Part shown: positions 27,722 to 36,353 of the stretch, piece after piece | How positions within the stretch are numbered: position 1 is the first letter of the stretch | How the letters are laid out: every line of letters begins with the position of its first letter | Assembly: GCF_008014695.1 (NCBI RefSeq) | Contig: NZ_VOXE01000002.1 | Location: 434,001-498,000, forward strand | From: Chryseobacterium sp. | GTDB taxonomy: Bacteria > Bacteroidota > Bacteroidia > Flavobacteriales > Weeksellaceae | Reading direction: 5' to 3' | DNA: 64,000 nucleotides | Program-made: the position numbers and the translations under genes | Notes under the pieces: model-generated | What the model was told of the DNA's origin: nothing | The model's database searches: none | Seen by the model: only the letters and a program-made list of their open reading frames with translations

Positions 27722-28852
27722 TTAAAGATTTCCTCTTTTTTCCTGTTCTTTTTCGAGCGCTTCAAAAAGGGCTTTGAAATTTCCTGCACCAAAACTTTGC
27801 GCGCCGTGTCTTTCAATGATTTCAAAGAAAAGAGTAGGCCGGTCTTCAACAGGTTTGGTGAAAATCTGCAGCAGATATCCTTCCTCATCGCAATCGATCA
27901 GGATTCCCAAATCTGAAAGTTTTTTAATGTCCTCATCAATCGTTCCAACACGTTCAGGAACCATATCGTAATACGCATTTGGAGGCGCCGGAAGAAATTC
28001 AATTCCTCTCGCTTTCAGTTCTGTAACGGTTTTGATGATGTCTTTGGTCGCAACGGCGATGTGCTGCACACCTTCGCCTTCATAAAAATCCAGATATTCT
28101 TCCACCTGCGATTTTCTCTTTCCTTCTGCCGGTTCGTTAATGGGGAATTTGGCGAAACCGTTGCCATTGCTCATTACTTTCGACATCAATGCAGAATATT
28201 CGGTGTTGATCTGCTTGTCATCAAAACTCAGGATATTCACGAATCCCATTACTTTTTCGTACCATTCAACGGTCGGAATCATACGGTTCCAGTCTACATT
28301 TCCAACGCAGTGATCCACGTATAAAAGTCCGACATCTGATGGATTATAGTTGCTTTCCCACTTCTGAAAACCGGGCATGAACTCGCCTGAATAATTTTTA
28401 CGTTCCACAAACATGTGAACCGTTTCGCCGTAGGTATATATTCCCGACATGCGAACTTCTCCGTGCTGGTCGGTCATCGTTTGGGGCTCCAGATATGGTT
28501 TTGCGCCACGTTTCGTGGTTTCTTCAAATGCTGAATAAGCATCATCTACCCAAAGAGCCAGAACTTTTACGCCGTCACCGTGTTTTTTCTGATGTTCACA
28601 GATCGGGGAGTCTGAATTTAAACCTGAAGTTAAAACAATCCGGATTTTTCCCTGCTGAACGACATAGGAAGCCCTATCGCGAAGTCCCGTTTCCGGACCT
28701 GCATAAGCAACTGATTGGAAGCCAAAAGCAGTTTTATAAAAGTGAGCAGCCTGTTTGGCATTTCCTACGTAAAATTCAATATAATCTGTTCCGTTAATCG
28801 GTAAGAAGTTCTCTGCCTGTGCTATTTTTTCGGCGAATGTAAGTGTAGACAT
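27722..28852 (-). CDS. hppD: 4-Hydroxyphenylpyruvate dioxygenase
   Basis: Fe(II) dioxygenase of 376 residues converting 4-hydroxyphenylpyruvate to homogentisate. It consists of two VOC (glyoxalase-like) domains. Iron ligands are the His in YVDHCVGNV, the His in GVQHIAVATKDI and the Glu in TLFFEIIER. The C-terminal motif GAGNFKALFEALE is highly conserved. Length is normal. TAAATTAG upstream (about 28893) is one base off the -7 consensus. Confidence 0.96.
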   Translation of the reverse strand: MSTLTFAEKIAQAENFLPINGTDYIEFYVGNAKQAAHFYKTAFGFQSVAYAGPETGLRDRASYVVQQGKIRIVLTSGLNSDSPICEHQKKHGDGVKVLALWVDDAYSAFEETTKRGAKPYLEPQTMTDQHGEVRMSGIYTYGETVHMFVERKNYSGEFMPGFQKWESNYNPSDVGLLYVDHCVGNVDWNRMIPTVEWYEKVMGFVNILSFDDKQINTEYSALMSKVMSNGNGFAKFPINEPAEGKRKSQVEEYLDFYEGEGVQHIAVATKDIIKTVTELKARGIEFLPAPPNAYYDMVPERVGTIDEDIKKLSDLGILIDCDEEGYLLQIFTKPVEDRPTLFFEIIERHGAQSFGAGNFKALFEALEKEQEKRGNL

Positions 28853-28992
28853 CTGTTTGTTTTTATTAGATTGATCCCGCTAATTTACAAAATTTTTAAG
28901 ACTGACTAAAATGTATCCTGAAAACAAAAAGCGCAGATTTTGCTCATGAAATTTTAAAAAACAATAGAAAGAAACAGAATTAAGGATCTCAG

Positions 28993-30270
28993 TTAAAAAC
29001 TTTTAAACCGCTCAAAAGTTGCTATTTCCAACATTTCACGGTCATCGGGATGAGAAATATTGATGAGCGCTTTGGCTCTCTGTTTTAAACTTTTTCCGTA
29101 AAGATAGGCAGTCCCGAATTCGGTGACTACATAATGAATGTGGCCTCTTGTAGTTACCACTCCGGCGCCTTGTTTCAGAAAAGGCACGATTCTCGGTACC
29201 CCTTTTTTGGTGCGTGAAGAAACAGCAATAATGGGTTTTCCTCCTTCGGAAAGAGCTGCGCCACGCATGAAGTCCATTTGTCCGCCAATTCCGCTGAACT
29301 GAAAAGTTCCGATGGAATCTGCGCAAACCTGGCCTGTCAAATCAATTTCGATAGCGGAATTGATCGCGACCATTTTTTTGTTTTTCATGATATTGATGGG
29401 ATAATTCACATGCTCCACATCCATGAACGAAAATGCCGGATTGTCATCAATATAATCATATAATTTGCGGGTACCGAACGCAAAACTGGTGATTGTTCTG
29501 TTCGAGTGGGTTCCTTTGAATTTATTATTGATGACATCACTCGCTACCAAATCTACAATGCCGTCACTGATCATTTCGGTGTGAACACCCAGATCTTTAT
29601 GGTTACTAAGACATTTCAAAACCGCATCCGGAATGGTTCCGATACCCATCTGCAAAGTAGACCTGTCATCAATAAGTTCGGCCACGTTTTTCCCGATCAA
29701 GAGTTCTTCTTCGCCTACTTTTGACCCGTAATCTATTGTCAACAGTTCCTCATCATGCCAAACCATTTTGTGGATTTTTGAAAAATGAATCATCCCGTCA
29801 CCGTGGGTTCGCGGCATTCTGGGATTCACCTGCGCAATAATGATTTTGGCAGTATCAACAGCACTTCTGGCGACATCTACAGAAGTTCCCAATGTGCAGT
29901 ACCCGTGAATATCGGGAGGAGACACCGTTACCATCGCGACATCGATCGGTAGAATTCCTTTTTTAAAGAGGGTAGGGATTTCGCTTAAAAATACAGGCAC
30001 AAAATCTCCGCGTTCCGAATTTACTGCGTCGCGCACCGGTGTGGAGACAAATAACGAATTGATATAAAAGCTTTCTTTATACTGCGATTTCGCAATTTCC
30101 ACATTTCCCTGCTGTGTAATGGAAACGAATTCAACGCCGGTCAGTCGGGAAGACTGTCTGGCGAGTTCGTCGATGAGAAGATTTGGTGTACAGGCGCTTC
30201 CGTGAGAAAAAATACGGTCACCGCTTTTAATGAGCGATACTGCTTCTTCAGGACTTACATATAAACTCAT
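28993..30270 (-). CDS. Acetyl-CoA hydrolase/CoA-transferase family protein
   Basis: Protein of 425 residues of the class I-like CoA-transferase family that includes acetyl-CoA hydrolases and 4-hydroxybutyrate CoA-transferases. The catalytic Glu is in GVHTEMISDGIVDLV (about residues 231-245) and the glycine-rich GIGGQMDFMRGA follows (about 329-340). Its position between hppD and hmgA, by inference, fits activation of acetoacetate, the product of fumarylacetoacetase, or of acetate. The specific acceptor cannot be told from sequence. Confidence 0.88.
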   Translation of the reverse strand: MSLYVSPEEAVSLIKSGDRIFSHGSACTPNLLIDELARQSSRLTGVEFVSITQQGNVEIAKSQYKESFYINSLFVSTPVRDAVNSERGDFVPVFLSEIPTLFKKGILPIDVAMVTVSPPDIHGYCTLGTSVDVARSAVDTAKIIIAQVNPRMPRTHGDGMIHFSKIHKMVWHDEELLTIDYGSKVGEEELLIGKNVAELIDDRSTLQMGIGTIPDAVLKCLSNHKDLGVHTEMISDGIVDLVASDVINNKFKGTHSNRTITSFAFGTRKLYDYIDDNPAFSFMDVEHVNYPINIMKNKKMVAINSAIEIDLTGQVCADSIGTFQFSGIGGQMDFMRGAALSEGGKPIIAVSSRTKKGVPRIVPFLKQGAGVVTTRGHIHYVVTEFGTAYLYGKSLKQRAKALINISHPDDREMLEIATFERFKSF

Positions 30271-30308
30271 TTTTATAATTTTAGTTTTGTTATGGTTAGA
30301 ATCGAACT

Positions 30309-30316
30309 CAAATTTA
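30309..30316 (-). promoter_or_regulatory. -7 box of the CoA-transferase gene
   Basis: TAAATTTG on the minus strand, exact consensus, 38 bases before the start codon; a TTTG lies 27 bases further upstream. Confidence 0.55.
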
Positions 30317-30448
30317 CTCCATTTTAACCGGAAAGGAAATGAGCAAAATCAGTTTACCCTAAATAATTACAGAAAAATTTTGGCTGAGAATAAAAAAAGT
30401 TTTTACTTTGTAATTCAAAGTTCTTTTAATTATTAAGTAACTTAAAAA

Positions 30449-30748
30449 ATGAATACAATGACAACACAAGATCAAAGAAGCGTGGCAATTTTCTTGGCGG
30501 CAGCTGTTTTACTAAGCATTCCGTTAATCGCAATGCAGTTTACAGAAGAAGTCGATTGGACGGCTTCAGACTTTCTAATTGGTGCAGTACTGCTTTTCGG
30601 TACTGCAGGCGTAATTGATGTGGTTTTAAGAAAAGTAAAATCTGCCAGAAACAGGTTAATTCTAAGTGTTCTGATTTTAGGAATTCTGTTTTTGGTTTGG
30701 GCAGAACTGGCGGTAGGAATTTTCGGAACACCGTTTGCGGGAAATTAA
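30449..30748 (+). CDS. Small membrane protein of unknown function
   Basis: Protein of 99 residues with three predicted membrane segments (about 13-31, 41-60 and 68-90), separated by a short acidic loop and a basic loop (RKVKSARNR). No catalytic motif is visible. It is the only plus-strand gene in this minus-strand region and ends in a good terminator, which supports expression as a single gene. Similar short multi-pass proteins are common in Flavobacteriia, without known function. Confidence 0.75.
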   Translation: MNTMTTQDQRSVAIFLAAAVLLSIPLIAMQFTEEVDWTASDFLIGAVLLFGTAGVIDVVLRKVKSARNRLILSVLILGILFLVWAELAVGIFGTPFAGN

Positions 30749-30767
30749 TACATCAAATTTGAAAACG

Positions 30768-30793
30768 AAAAAGCTAACCTTGGGTTAGCTTTT
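30768..30793. terminator. Bidirectional terminator between the small membrane protein gene and hmgA
   Basis: GCTAACC, loop TTG, GGTTAGC, flanked by an A run and a T run on either side; it serves both converging genes. Confidence 0.88.
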
Positions 30794-30805
30794 ATTTTAT
30801 GTCGC

Positions 30806-31993
30806 TTATTCCTGAGAGCGGTCTTCCAGATGATTATCTTCGGTGTCAAGCCAGGAAGTTTTGTAAGTAGGGTCTTCAACCTTCATCGCTTCCTCGGTTA
30901 ATTTCAAGGGTCTGAAAGGATCAACCATCACGGCGTATTCTTCAGTGAATTTTTTGCCGATGCTCCTTTCCATTGCTCCCGGATGTGGTCCGTGAACCAC
31001 GCCACCCGGATGGAGCGTAAAATCCATCAGATCGATATGGTTTCTGCTCATGAAATCACCCTCCGTATAAAATAAAACCTCGTCTGAATCAATATTGGAA
31101 TGGTTATAAGGCGCCGGAATTGAGAGCGGATGATAATCGTACATTCTCGCTACAAAAGAGCAGACCACAAAATTGTGTGCCTCGAAAGTCTGATGAATAG
31201 GTGGCGGAAGATGAACGCGGCCCGTAATCGGTTCAAAATTCTTGATATTGAATTTAAATGGATAGAAAAATCCGTCCCAACCCACAACATCAAAAGGATG
31301 GGTCGCGTATACGAAATCCCAGATCTGATCTTCTTTTTTCACTTTAATGAGAAATTCCCCTTTTTCATTTTTCGGTTCCACAAAAACGGGCATCACAATA
31401 TCGCGTTCGCAGAACGGCGAGTGTTCAAGCAGCTGTCCGAATTCGTTCCGATAGCGTTTCGGGGTGTAAATCGGGGAGTGGCTTTCAACCACCAGAAAAA
31501 CATTGTTTTCGGTATGGAATTCCATCTGGTAAATCGTTCCTCGCGGAATGATGAGGTAATCCCCGACCGAAAATTCAAGATTTCCGACAAATGTTTTCAG
31601 CGTTCCGGTGCCTTCATGAACGAAAAGCATTTCGTCGCATTCGGCGTTTTTATAGAAATATTCTGTGGATTTGCGCGGTTTTGCGAGTCCCATTTTCAGG
31701 TCGTTGTTCAGCATAAGGATTTTCCGGCTGTCAAGAAAATCGTCTTCAGCGGTCACATTCATGCCTTTGAACATTCTTGGCGTTACATTTTTGCCCACTG
31801 CGATTTTGGGCGTTACATCTTTTGGCTCGCTGATGGATTTAATCTGAGTTGGCCGGTGAATATGATATAATAGCGAGGAAATTCCGTGGAAACCTTCGGT
31901 ACCGAAAAGCTGTTCGTAATAAAACTTATCATCTTCGGATTTGAAAATGGTGTGCCTTTTCTGCGGAATCTTTCCGGATTGGTGGTATCTCAT
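30806..31993 (-). CDS. hmgA: Homogentisate 1,2-dioxygenase
   Basis: Opens the ring of homogentisate to give maleylacetoacetate. The protein has 395 residues, a cupin-type fold. The iron site lies in the C-terminal half: HPGGVVHGPHPGAMERS (about residues 322-338), where the His and Glu ligands are found, after the conserved SFVARMYDYHPLSIPAPYNH stretch. The start at 31993 gives the conserved MRYHQSGKIPQKRHTIF end. TAAATTTA upstream is close to the -7 consensus. No maleylacetoacetate isomerase gene is found beside it. Confidence 0.95.
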   Translation of the reverse strand: MRYHQSGKIPQKRHTIFKSEDDKFYYEQLFGTEGFHGISSLLYHIHRPTQIKSISEPKDVTPKIAVGKNVTPRMFKGMNVTAEDDFLDSRKILMLNNDLKMGLAKPRKSTEYFYKNAECDEMLFVHEGTGTLKTFVGNLEFSVGDYLIIPRGTIYQMEFHTENNVFLVVESHSPIYTPKRYRNEFGQLLEHSPFCERDIVMPVFVEPKNEKGEFLIKVKKEDQIWDFVYATHPFDVVGWDGFFYPFKFNIKNFEPITGRVHLPPPIHQTFEAHNFVVCSFVARMYDYHPLSIPAPYNHSNIDSDEVLFYTEGDFMSRNHIDLMDFTLHPGGVVHGPHPGAMERSIGKKFTEEYAVMVDPFRPLKLTEEAMKVEDPTYKTSWLDTEDNHLEDRSQE

Positions 31994-32059
31994 TTTTTAC
32001 TTTTTGTTGTACGTAAATTTAATGAAATTTTCAGACTTAGAAAAAAGCTGATGAAAGGT

Positions 32060-32623
32060 TTAAAAAAATAAAGGAGTCTCTACGAAATTCATCACCGGTT
32101 CATAAAATTCCTCTTCCATCACCCCGAACTGCTGACAGAGAAGTTTGATGCCGTTGATGTTTTCAATTAAATTTTCATTGGCGGAAAGGAGTGGAAGGGC
32201 ACCCAAATCCGTATTCAAAACAAAAGACTGACTGTTTTTTTGAAATTTGGCTCTGGAAAAGGGAAGCTTGCGGAAGAAATTTTCTGCATTTTCCACCTGA
32301 TTTTCAGAAGTTTCAGGATAAATCAGCACACCACCAGGTATAATATTCTTTAAAAGCGGTGAAAGATCATGATCACCAAAATCTTCTGTCATCAAAACAA
32401 TATTGGGCCGGAAATCCGCTGCTTTGAGAAGGTCGGAGGTTTCCAAAAGCACGAAATCATTTCCCAAGGTTTCGTTTATTCCATTCTGAAGAAAAAAATC
32501 GGTATTTTTTCCATGAAAATCCAGCACCTGAAGCACGAGTTGGGCAACTGCAGGATTGGAAGCGTAAATCAGGACTCGGGTTTTGTTTTGGGAGTAGTCA
32601 GCAATTTCCGAAATTAAGTTCAT
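32060..32623 (-). CDS. Degenerate Mur-ligase-like protein without P-loop
   Basis: Protein of 187 residues. Its order of motifs resembles the central domain of Mpl/MurC-type Mur ligases: a strand-helix ending in LQVLDFHGKNTDF, then LLETSD where Mur ligases have EGDEY, FRPNIVLMTEDFGDHD where they have the PHIALIxxxxxDH segment, and a final INGIKLLCQQFGVMEEEFYE like the NLxGAxxxCxxxGVxxxxFYxA helix pair. The ATP-binding GTHGKTT is absent, replaced by SNPAVAQ, and the N-terminal and C-terminal ligase domains are missing. Ligase activity is therefore unlikely; a binding or regulatory role is possible. The match is from memory of the family, without alignment. Confidence 0.55.
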   Translation of the reverse strand: MNLISEIADYSQNKTRVLIYASNPAVAQLVLQVLDFHGKNTDFFLQNGINETLGNDFVLLETSDLLKAADFRPNIVLMTEDFGDHDLSPLLKNIIPGGVLIYPETSENQVENAENFFRKLPFSRAKFQKNSQSFVLNTDLGALPLLSANENLIENINGIKLLCQQFGVMEEEFYEPVMNFVETPLFF

Positions 32624-32632
32624 ACTGAATAT

Positions 32633-33076
32633 TTATTTTTCGGAAGAATCATTAATCTTATTGTCGATAAGACGGCAAAATACTCCTGTGATATTTTCCC
32701 ATTTTTTTCTGTCTTTTTCAAGGATAAAAGAGGCATCGGTCTTGAGTCCGGAATTGTCCCCTTTTTTCACATTAATCGTGGTGGAAATATTGTCGTACAC
32801 TTTTTTGTAATCCTCGCCAATTTTCCTGAAGCTGTTTGCTGAAAGCACGTTCTGGATCTCTTCCAGTTCTTCAGCCGAAATTTTGAAATCTTTTTTGATT
32901 TTTTTGTTCTGCCCTTCAAAGGAATAATGCGCATAGGTCCCTTTGATCAGAAGATTTTCATAAATAGGAGCAAAACCGCCACTGCGGGAGTAACTGATGT
33001 CGAAATCGGTATATTTTTTCTGGGAACTGCAACCGGTTAAGATGATGGCTGCAATAACAAAAAACAAATTCTTCAC
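32633..33076 (-). CDS. Lipoprotein of unknown function
   Basis: Protein of 147 residues with a lipoprotein signal (FFVIAAIILTGC, lipid-anchored Cys at about 16). The mature part is rich in Lys, Ser and aromatic residues, with strands such as GTYAHYSFEGQNKKIKKDF and a helical EELEEIQNVLSANSF. No family is recognised. It lies between the acyltransferase gene (13 bases) and the Mur-like gene (9 bases), so the three are probably one operon and may share an envelope function. Confidence 0.72.
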   Translation of the reverse strand: MKNLFFVIAAIILTGCSSQKKYTDFDISYSRSGGFAPIYENLLIKGTYAHYSFEGQNKKIKKDFKISAEELEEIQNVLSANSFRKIGEDYKKVYDNISTTINVKKGDNSGLKTDASFILEKDRKKWENITGVFCRLIDNKINDSSEK

Positions 33077-33088
33077 TTTTTATCGTTT

Positions 33089-33886
33089 TTAAATTTTCAC
33101 TTCGTTTTTCTGGGCTTTTCTTTCCTCGTCATATTCATGTAAAACGTTAAAATCCTCGGTTTGTTCTATGGCAACCATTATTTTTGTTAAAATCGTCTGG
33201 GAATCGTCGTGATCATAATCAATATCCAGCGGTTTTTTGAATTCCATTGTGGGTTTAACGCCCGTAACTTTAACTCTCAGTCCTTTTTTGTCGAAAGCCC
33301 TACGGAAACCGTTAATTTTAATTGGAATTACGATGGGTCTCTGGTTTTTTATGAGTTTTGCGGTGCCTTTTCTGCCCTGTGCGAAGGCTGAAGTTGTTCC
33401 CTGCGGAAAAGTAATGACCCAGCCGTTGTCGAGTGCTTTCATGATATTTTCCACTTCTGAAAGATCTACCATTCTGTTCACATTTGAACCTTCTGCACGC
33501 CAGGTTCTTTTTACTGTAACTGCTCCCGCAAGTTTAAAGATTTTGGTCATAAATCCTTTATTCATGGTTTCTTCTGCCGCTACATAATAAAAATCAACTT
33601 TAGGATTCAGCAGGTAGACCGGATTTTTTATCGAATTCAGGTAACCGTTGTTCACTGCACAAAATGCGTGATACATCGCGGCTACATCCGCAAAATAGGT
33701 TTGGTGGTTGGAGACAAAAAGCACGTTGGAATCGGGCAGGTCAACAAGATTTTCCGTTCCTGAAATTTTCAGCTTGTTGAACCCGTTGAATCTTCGGTAC
33801 GAAATCATTCCCAGCGTAAAAATAATCAGCCTTTTCAGGAAATAAAGGTTGCCGAATGCATCGGTAAAAATGTTTTTCTTCGCCAT
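33089..33886 (-). CDS. PlsC-like lysophospholipid acyltransferase family protein
   Basis: Membrane-associated acyltransferase of 265 residues, family of 1-acylglycerol-3-phosphate acyltransferases. The catalytic motif reads NHQTYFAD, that is H then five residues then D, whereas PlsC normally has four. The phosphate-binding motif is FPQGTTSAFAQGRKG where FPEGTRS is usual. Both changes occur in a Bacteroidota subgroup as far as I recall, so the protein is probably active on a different acceptor. The -7 box TAAATTTG is at 33908-33915, overlapping the end of the Nudix gene. Confidence 0.82.
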   Translation of the reverse strand: MAKKNIFTDAFGNLYFLKRLIIFTLGMISYRRFNGFNKLKISGTENLVDLPDSNVLFVSNHQTYFADVAAMYHAFCAVNNGYLNSIKNPVYLLNPKVDFYYVAAEETMNKGFMTKIFKLAGAVTVKRTWRAEGSNVNRMVDLSEVENIMKALDNGWVITFPQGTTSAFAQGRKGTAKLIKNQRPIVIPIKINGFRRAFDKKGLRVKVTGVKPTMEFKKPLDIDYDHDDSQTILTKIMVAIEQTEDFNVLHEYDEERKAQKNEVKI

Positions 33887-33907
33887 TTTTCAATTAAACA
33901 TAATCTG

Positions 33908-33915
33908 CAAATTTA
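33908..33915 (-). promoter_or_regulatory. -7 box of the acyltransferase gene
   Basis: TAAATTTG on the minus strand, exact consensus, 21 bases before the start and overlapping the Nudix stop codon. Confidence 0.5.
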
Positions 33916-34542
33916 CAAATTTTTAAGCAACTGGCTGAACTCGCTTAAAATCATGGAAGTGGCGCCCCAAATCAGATATCCGTTGAAGTTGATGACCGGC
34001 ACTTCCACGCCGCGTGAGCTTGGCAAAACCATCATTTCGGGCTGTTCCGTAAGTTTCAGCAAAGAAGAAACCGGAAATTCAATGAGTTCCACGGCTTCGG
34101 TTTCCTGAAGGAAAAAATCGGGATTTTTTTTGGTGTAGGAAATGAAAGGGCGGACATAAAAATTACTCGGCGGGATATAAATGGGCGACATTTCGCGGAT
34201 CATTCTGATATAAGGTTCCTCGATCCCCATTTCTTCCGAAGTTTCACGCTTTGCGGTGTCTGCAAAAGTGCTGTCGGATTCTTCTTTTTTTCCGCCCGGA
34301 AGTGAAATCTGTCCGCTGTGGCGGTCGCGTTCGTTGGTGCTTCTCACGATGAGCGGAAAATACCATTCGCTGTGCTTCAGATAAAGTACAATATTTACGG
34401 CCGCAAATTTCGGATCTCTGGTTAAAATCTCCTCGTAGGAATAAAGCGGGCGGTAAGGTGGCGAAAAAATGCAGTGTGCATCTTCGCCCTGAAGCTCGGC
34501 TTCCTGTATTTTTTTAAGTAAATCTTTTCCGAAAATTCCCAT
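33913..34542 (-). CDS. Nudix hydrolase, CoA pyrophosphatase type
   Basis: Nudix hydrolase of 209 residues. The Nudix box is complete: from GGKKEESDSTFADTAKRE (about residues 98-115) through TSEEMGI. Just upstream, LPLIVRSTNERDRHSGQISLPGG matches the UPF0035/NudL-CoAse signature, so cleavage of CoA or acyl-CoA to phosphopantetheine and 3',5'-ADP is likely. The gene has a -7 box 4 bases before its ATG. Confidence 0.88.
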   Translation of the reverse strand: MGIFGKDLLKKIQEAELQGEDAHCIFSPPYRPLYSYEEILTRDPKFAAVNIVLYLKHSEWYFPLIVRSTNERDRHSGQISLPGGKKEESDSTFADTAKRETSEEMGIEEPYIRMIREMSPIYIPPSNFYVRPFISYTKKNPDFFLQETEAVELIEFPVSSLLKLTEQPEMMVLPSSRGVEVPVINFNGYLIWGATSMILSEFSQLLKNL

Positions 34543-34546
34543 AGCA

Positions 34547-34554
34547 CAAATTTA
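34547..34554 (-). promoter_or_regulatory. -7 box of the Nudix gene
   Basis: TAAATTTG on the minus strand, exact consensus, 4 bases before the ATG; leaderless mRNA predicted. Confidence 0.55.
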
Positions 34555-34640
34555 AGAAAAGGTTTATGGAAAGTGTTTTAAAGAAAGTTAAAATTTCAGA
34601 TCTATACAGGGCCTGAAAATTTTGCACTGGCTTGAGAACG

Positions 34641-34666
34641 AAAAAAAACTCCCGAATATTTGGGAG
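34641..34666 (-). terminator. Terminator of the ald operon
   Basis: CTCCC and GGGAG arms (34649-34666) with an AT loop, followed on the minus strand by eight T residues; 28 bases past the stop of the downstream gene. Confidence 0.82.
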
Positions 34667-34693
34667 CTTGTTATGGTTGTACTCAAATTAATA

Positions 34694-35065
34694 TTACCTG
34701 ATTTTCTTGATGCTTTTGAATATGGACTGCTCTTCGCATTTTTCGAAATTGATTTCCCATTTCGGATGATCTTTCGGATAGCTTAAAATATAGTCGGGGC
34801 AGGGTTTATTCTGCGCATGGCTTTTTTCGAAATTGATTTTGCCCAGAGTAATAATGCTGTCTTTTAAGAACTTTTCATTGATACGGTTGATCGCCATCTC
34901 CTTTTTGAAATTTTCAGAATACTGGAAATCTTTCGACAAAGTTTCCGCGATCACCCTTGAATTCGGTAAATAACCGCTGCAGCTCGCTCCTTTTTTGTTC
35001 AGAATAAAAAAAACAAGAAGCAAACCGGGAACAAGCCCGATGAGAAAAAACTTAAACTTTCTCAT
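34694..35065 (-). CDS. Small membrane-anchored protein of unknown function
   Basis: Protein of 123 residues with one N-terminal membrane segment (FFLIGLVPGLLLVFFIL, about 5-21) preceded by basic residues, then a short Cys-containing extracytoplasmic domain (Cys near 29, 88 and 114). No family is recognised. Its ATG directly follows the ald stop and it ends in a terminator, so it is the second gene of an ald operon. A link to alanine metabolism is not evident. Confidence 0.7.
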   Translation of the reverse strand: MRKFKFFLIGLVPGLLLVFFILNKKGASCSGYLPNSRVIAETLSKDFQYSENFKKEMAINRINEKFLKDSIITLGKINFEKSHAQNKPCPDYILSYPKDHPKWEINFEKCEEQSIFKSIKKIR

Positions 35066-36259
35066 TTAAAATATTAAAAGGTTGATGTCGTGATAAGTAA
35101 GGTTGAATCGGTCGCAGATGAGTTTCTTGGTATGGCGGCCTTTATACATATAAAGCGTCTGTTTCATTTCGTTTTTACGGACCAGCATGTTGTCGAAACC
35201 GCCTTCTTCGTCGTAGTTTAACAGGTAACTTAGGAAGAAATTGGAAATCGCTTTGGTAGTCGTGCGCGGCATTTTTGAGGTTAAATTCGGCAGACCACAA
35301 TGAATAACACCGTGTTTAATCACATAAGGATTTTCCATATCAGTGAGTTCGGAAGTCTCAATAACTTTTCCGTTATCAATGGTGACATCTATAATCACGC
35401 TGCCTTTTTTCATTTTCGATACCATTTCTTCCGTAACAATAGGAGTCAGGCTTATTTTTGAAAGTGCCCCAATCACGACATCGGCTCTTTTTAAACTTTT
35501 TGAAAGTTCTTTCGGATCAATAATCGAAGTAGGCACTCTGCCGTCCACCATCATGTGCAGCCTGCGCAGTTTTGAAAGTGAATTGTCGAAAACCTTTACA
35601 CTTGCGCCTAAACCCAAGGCTGCTTTTGTCGCAAATTCACCTACAATTCCGGCTCCCAAAACCACTACTTCAGTTGGTCTTACTCCAGTTATTCCGCCCA
35701 GCATCAGTCCGTTGGAAAGCGCCAGAAGTTCTGCTGCATAAAGGATCGAGATGTTTCCGGCAATCTCGCCGATAAGTCTTACGAGCGAAAGCTGTTTGTA
35801 TTCATCAACAATAAATTCGAAAGCAATGGCGTTGATCTTTTTTTCGGAAAGTTTTTTGAAATATTCCTGATCACGCAAATTGATCTGCAATGCTGAAATC
35901 AGATACGTACATGGTTTTAAAAATTCAATTTCGTCGGTAGTCGGTGGATTTACTTTTAAGACCAAATCCTGCTGAAATGCTTCTTTCGGGTCATCGGTAA
36001 TTTTTGCTCCCGATTCCGAATACTGCAGATCGGTAAAAAACGATCCTTCTCCCGCGCCCGATTCCACAATAATCTGATGTCCGTTGGCGACCAGAACCTG
36101 TACCGCGTCGGGTGTAAGGCAGGTTCTTCTTTCGTTGAGGCAGGTTTCCTTAGGAACACCAATACTGAACTGTTTTCCTTTTCTGATCACTTCCAGTTTT
36201 TCTTCCTGCGGCATTAATTCCTGTTCCGAAAACGGTGTAAAAATATTTGTACTACTCAT
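35066..36259 (-). CDS. ald: Alanine dehydrogenase
   Basis: NAD-dependent enzyme interconverting alanine with pyruvate and ammonia. It has 397 residues with the AlaDH/PNT N-terminal domain (IGVPKETCLNERRTCLTPDAV, with substrate-binding Arg and Lys) and a Rossmann domain with VVVLGAGIVGEFATKAALGLG. The catalytic Asp region DVTIDNGKV is present. Bacteroidota proteins of this type are somewhat longer than Bacillus Ald (about 370), and some are annotated as alanine dehydrogenase/PNT family; transhydrogenase is unlikely without a membrane subunit. Confidence 0.88.
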   Translation of the reverse strand: MSSTNIFTPFSEQELMPQEEKLEVIRKGKQFSIGVPKETCLNERRTCLTPDAVQVLVANGHQIIVESGAGEGSFFTDLQYSESGAKITDDPKEAFQQDLVLKVNPPTTDEIEFLKPCTYLISALQINLRDQEYFKKLSEKKINAIAFEFIVDEYKQLSLVRLIGEIAGNISILYAAELLALSNGLMLGGITGVRPTEVVVLGAGIVGEFATKAALGLGASVKVFDNSLSKLRRLHMMVDGRVPTSIIDPKELSKSLKRADVVIGALSKISLTPIVTEEMVSKMKKGSVIIDVTIDNGKVIETSELTDMENPYVIKHGVIHCGLPNLTSKMPRTTTKAISNFFLSYLLNYDEEGGFDNMLVRKNEMKQTLYMYKGRHTKKLICDRFNLTYHDINLLIF

Positions 36260-36318
36260 TATTCATAATGGATATCCCGATATTTACCGGCGGATAATTG
36301 TAAATCGATTTAAGGGTA

Positions 36319-36326
36319 CAAAGATA
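36319..36326 (-). promoter_or_regulatory. -7 box of ald
   Basis: TATCTTTG on the minus strand, exact consensus; leader of about 55 bases. Confidence 0.55.
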
Positions 36327-36353
36327 CAATCATTAAATTAAAAAATTAAAAAT

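Noticed and set aside
31130-31870. Plus-strand ORF of 246 codons opposite hmgA
   Set aside because: Antisense to a well-conserved enzyme; the composition mirrors the coding strand and shows no motif.
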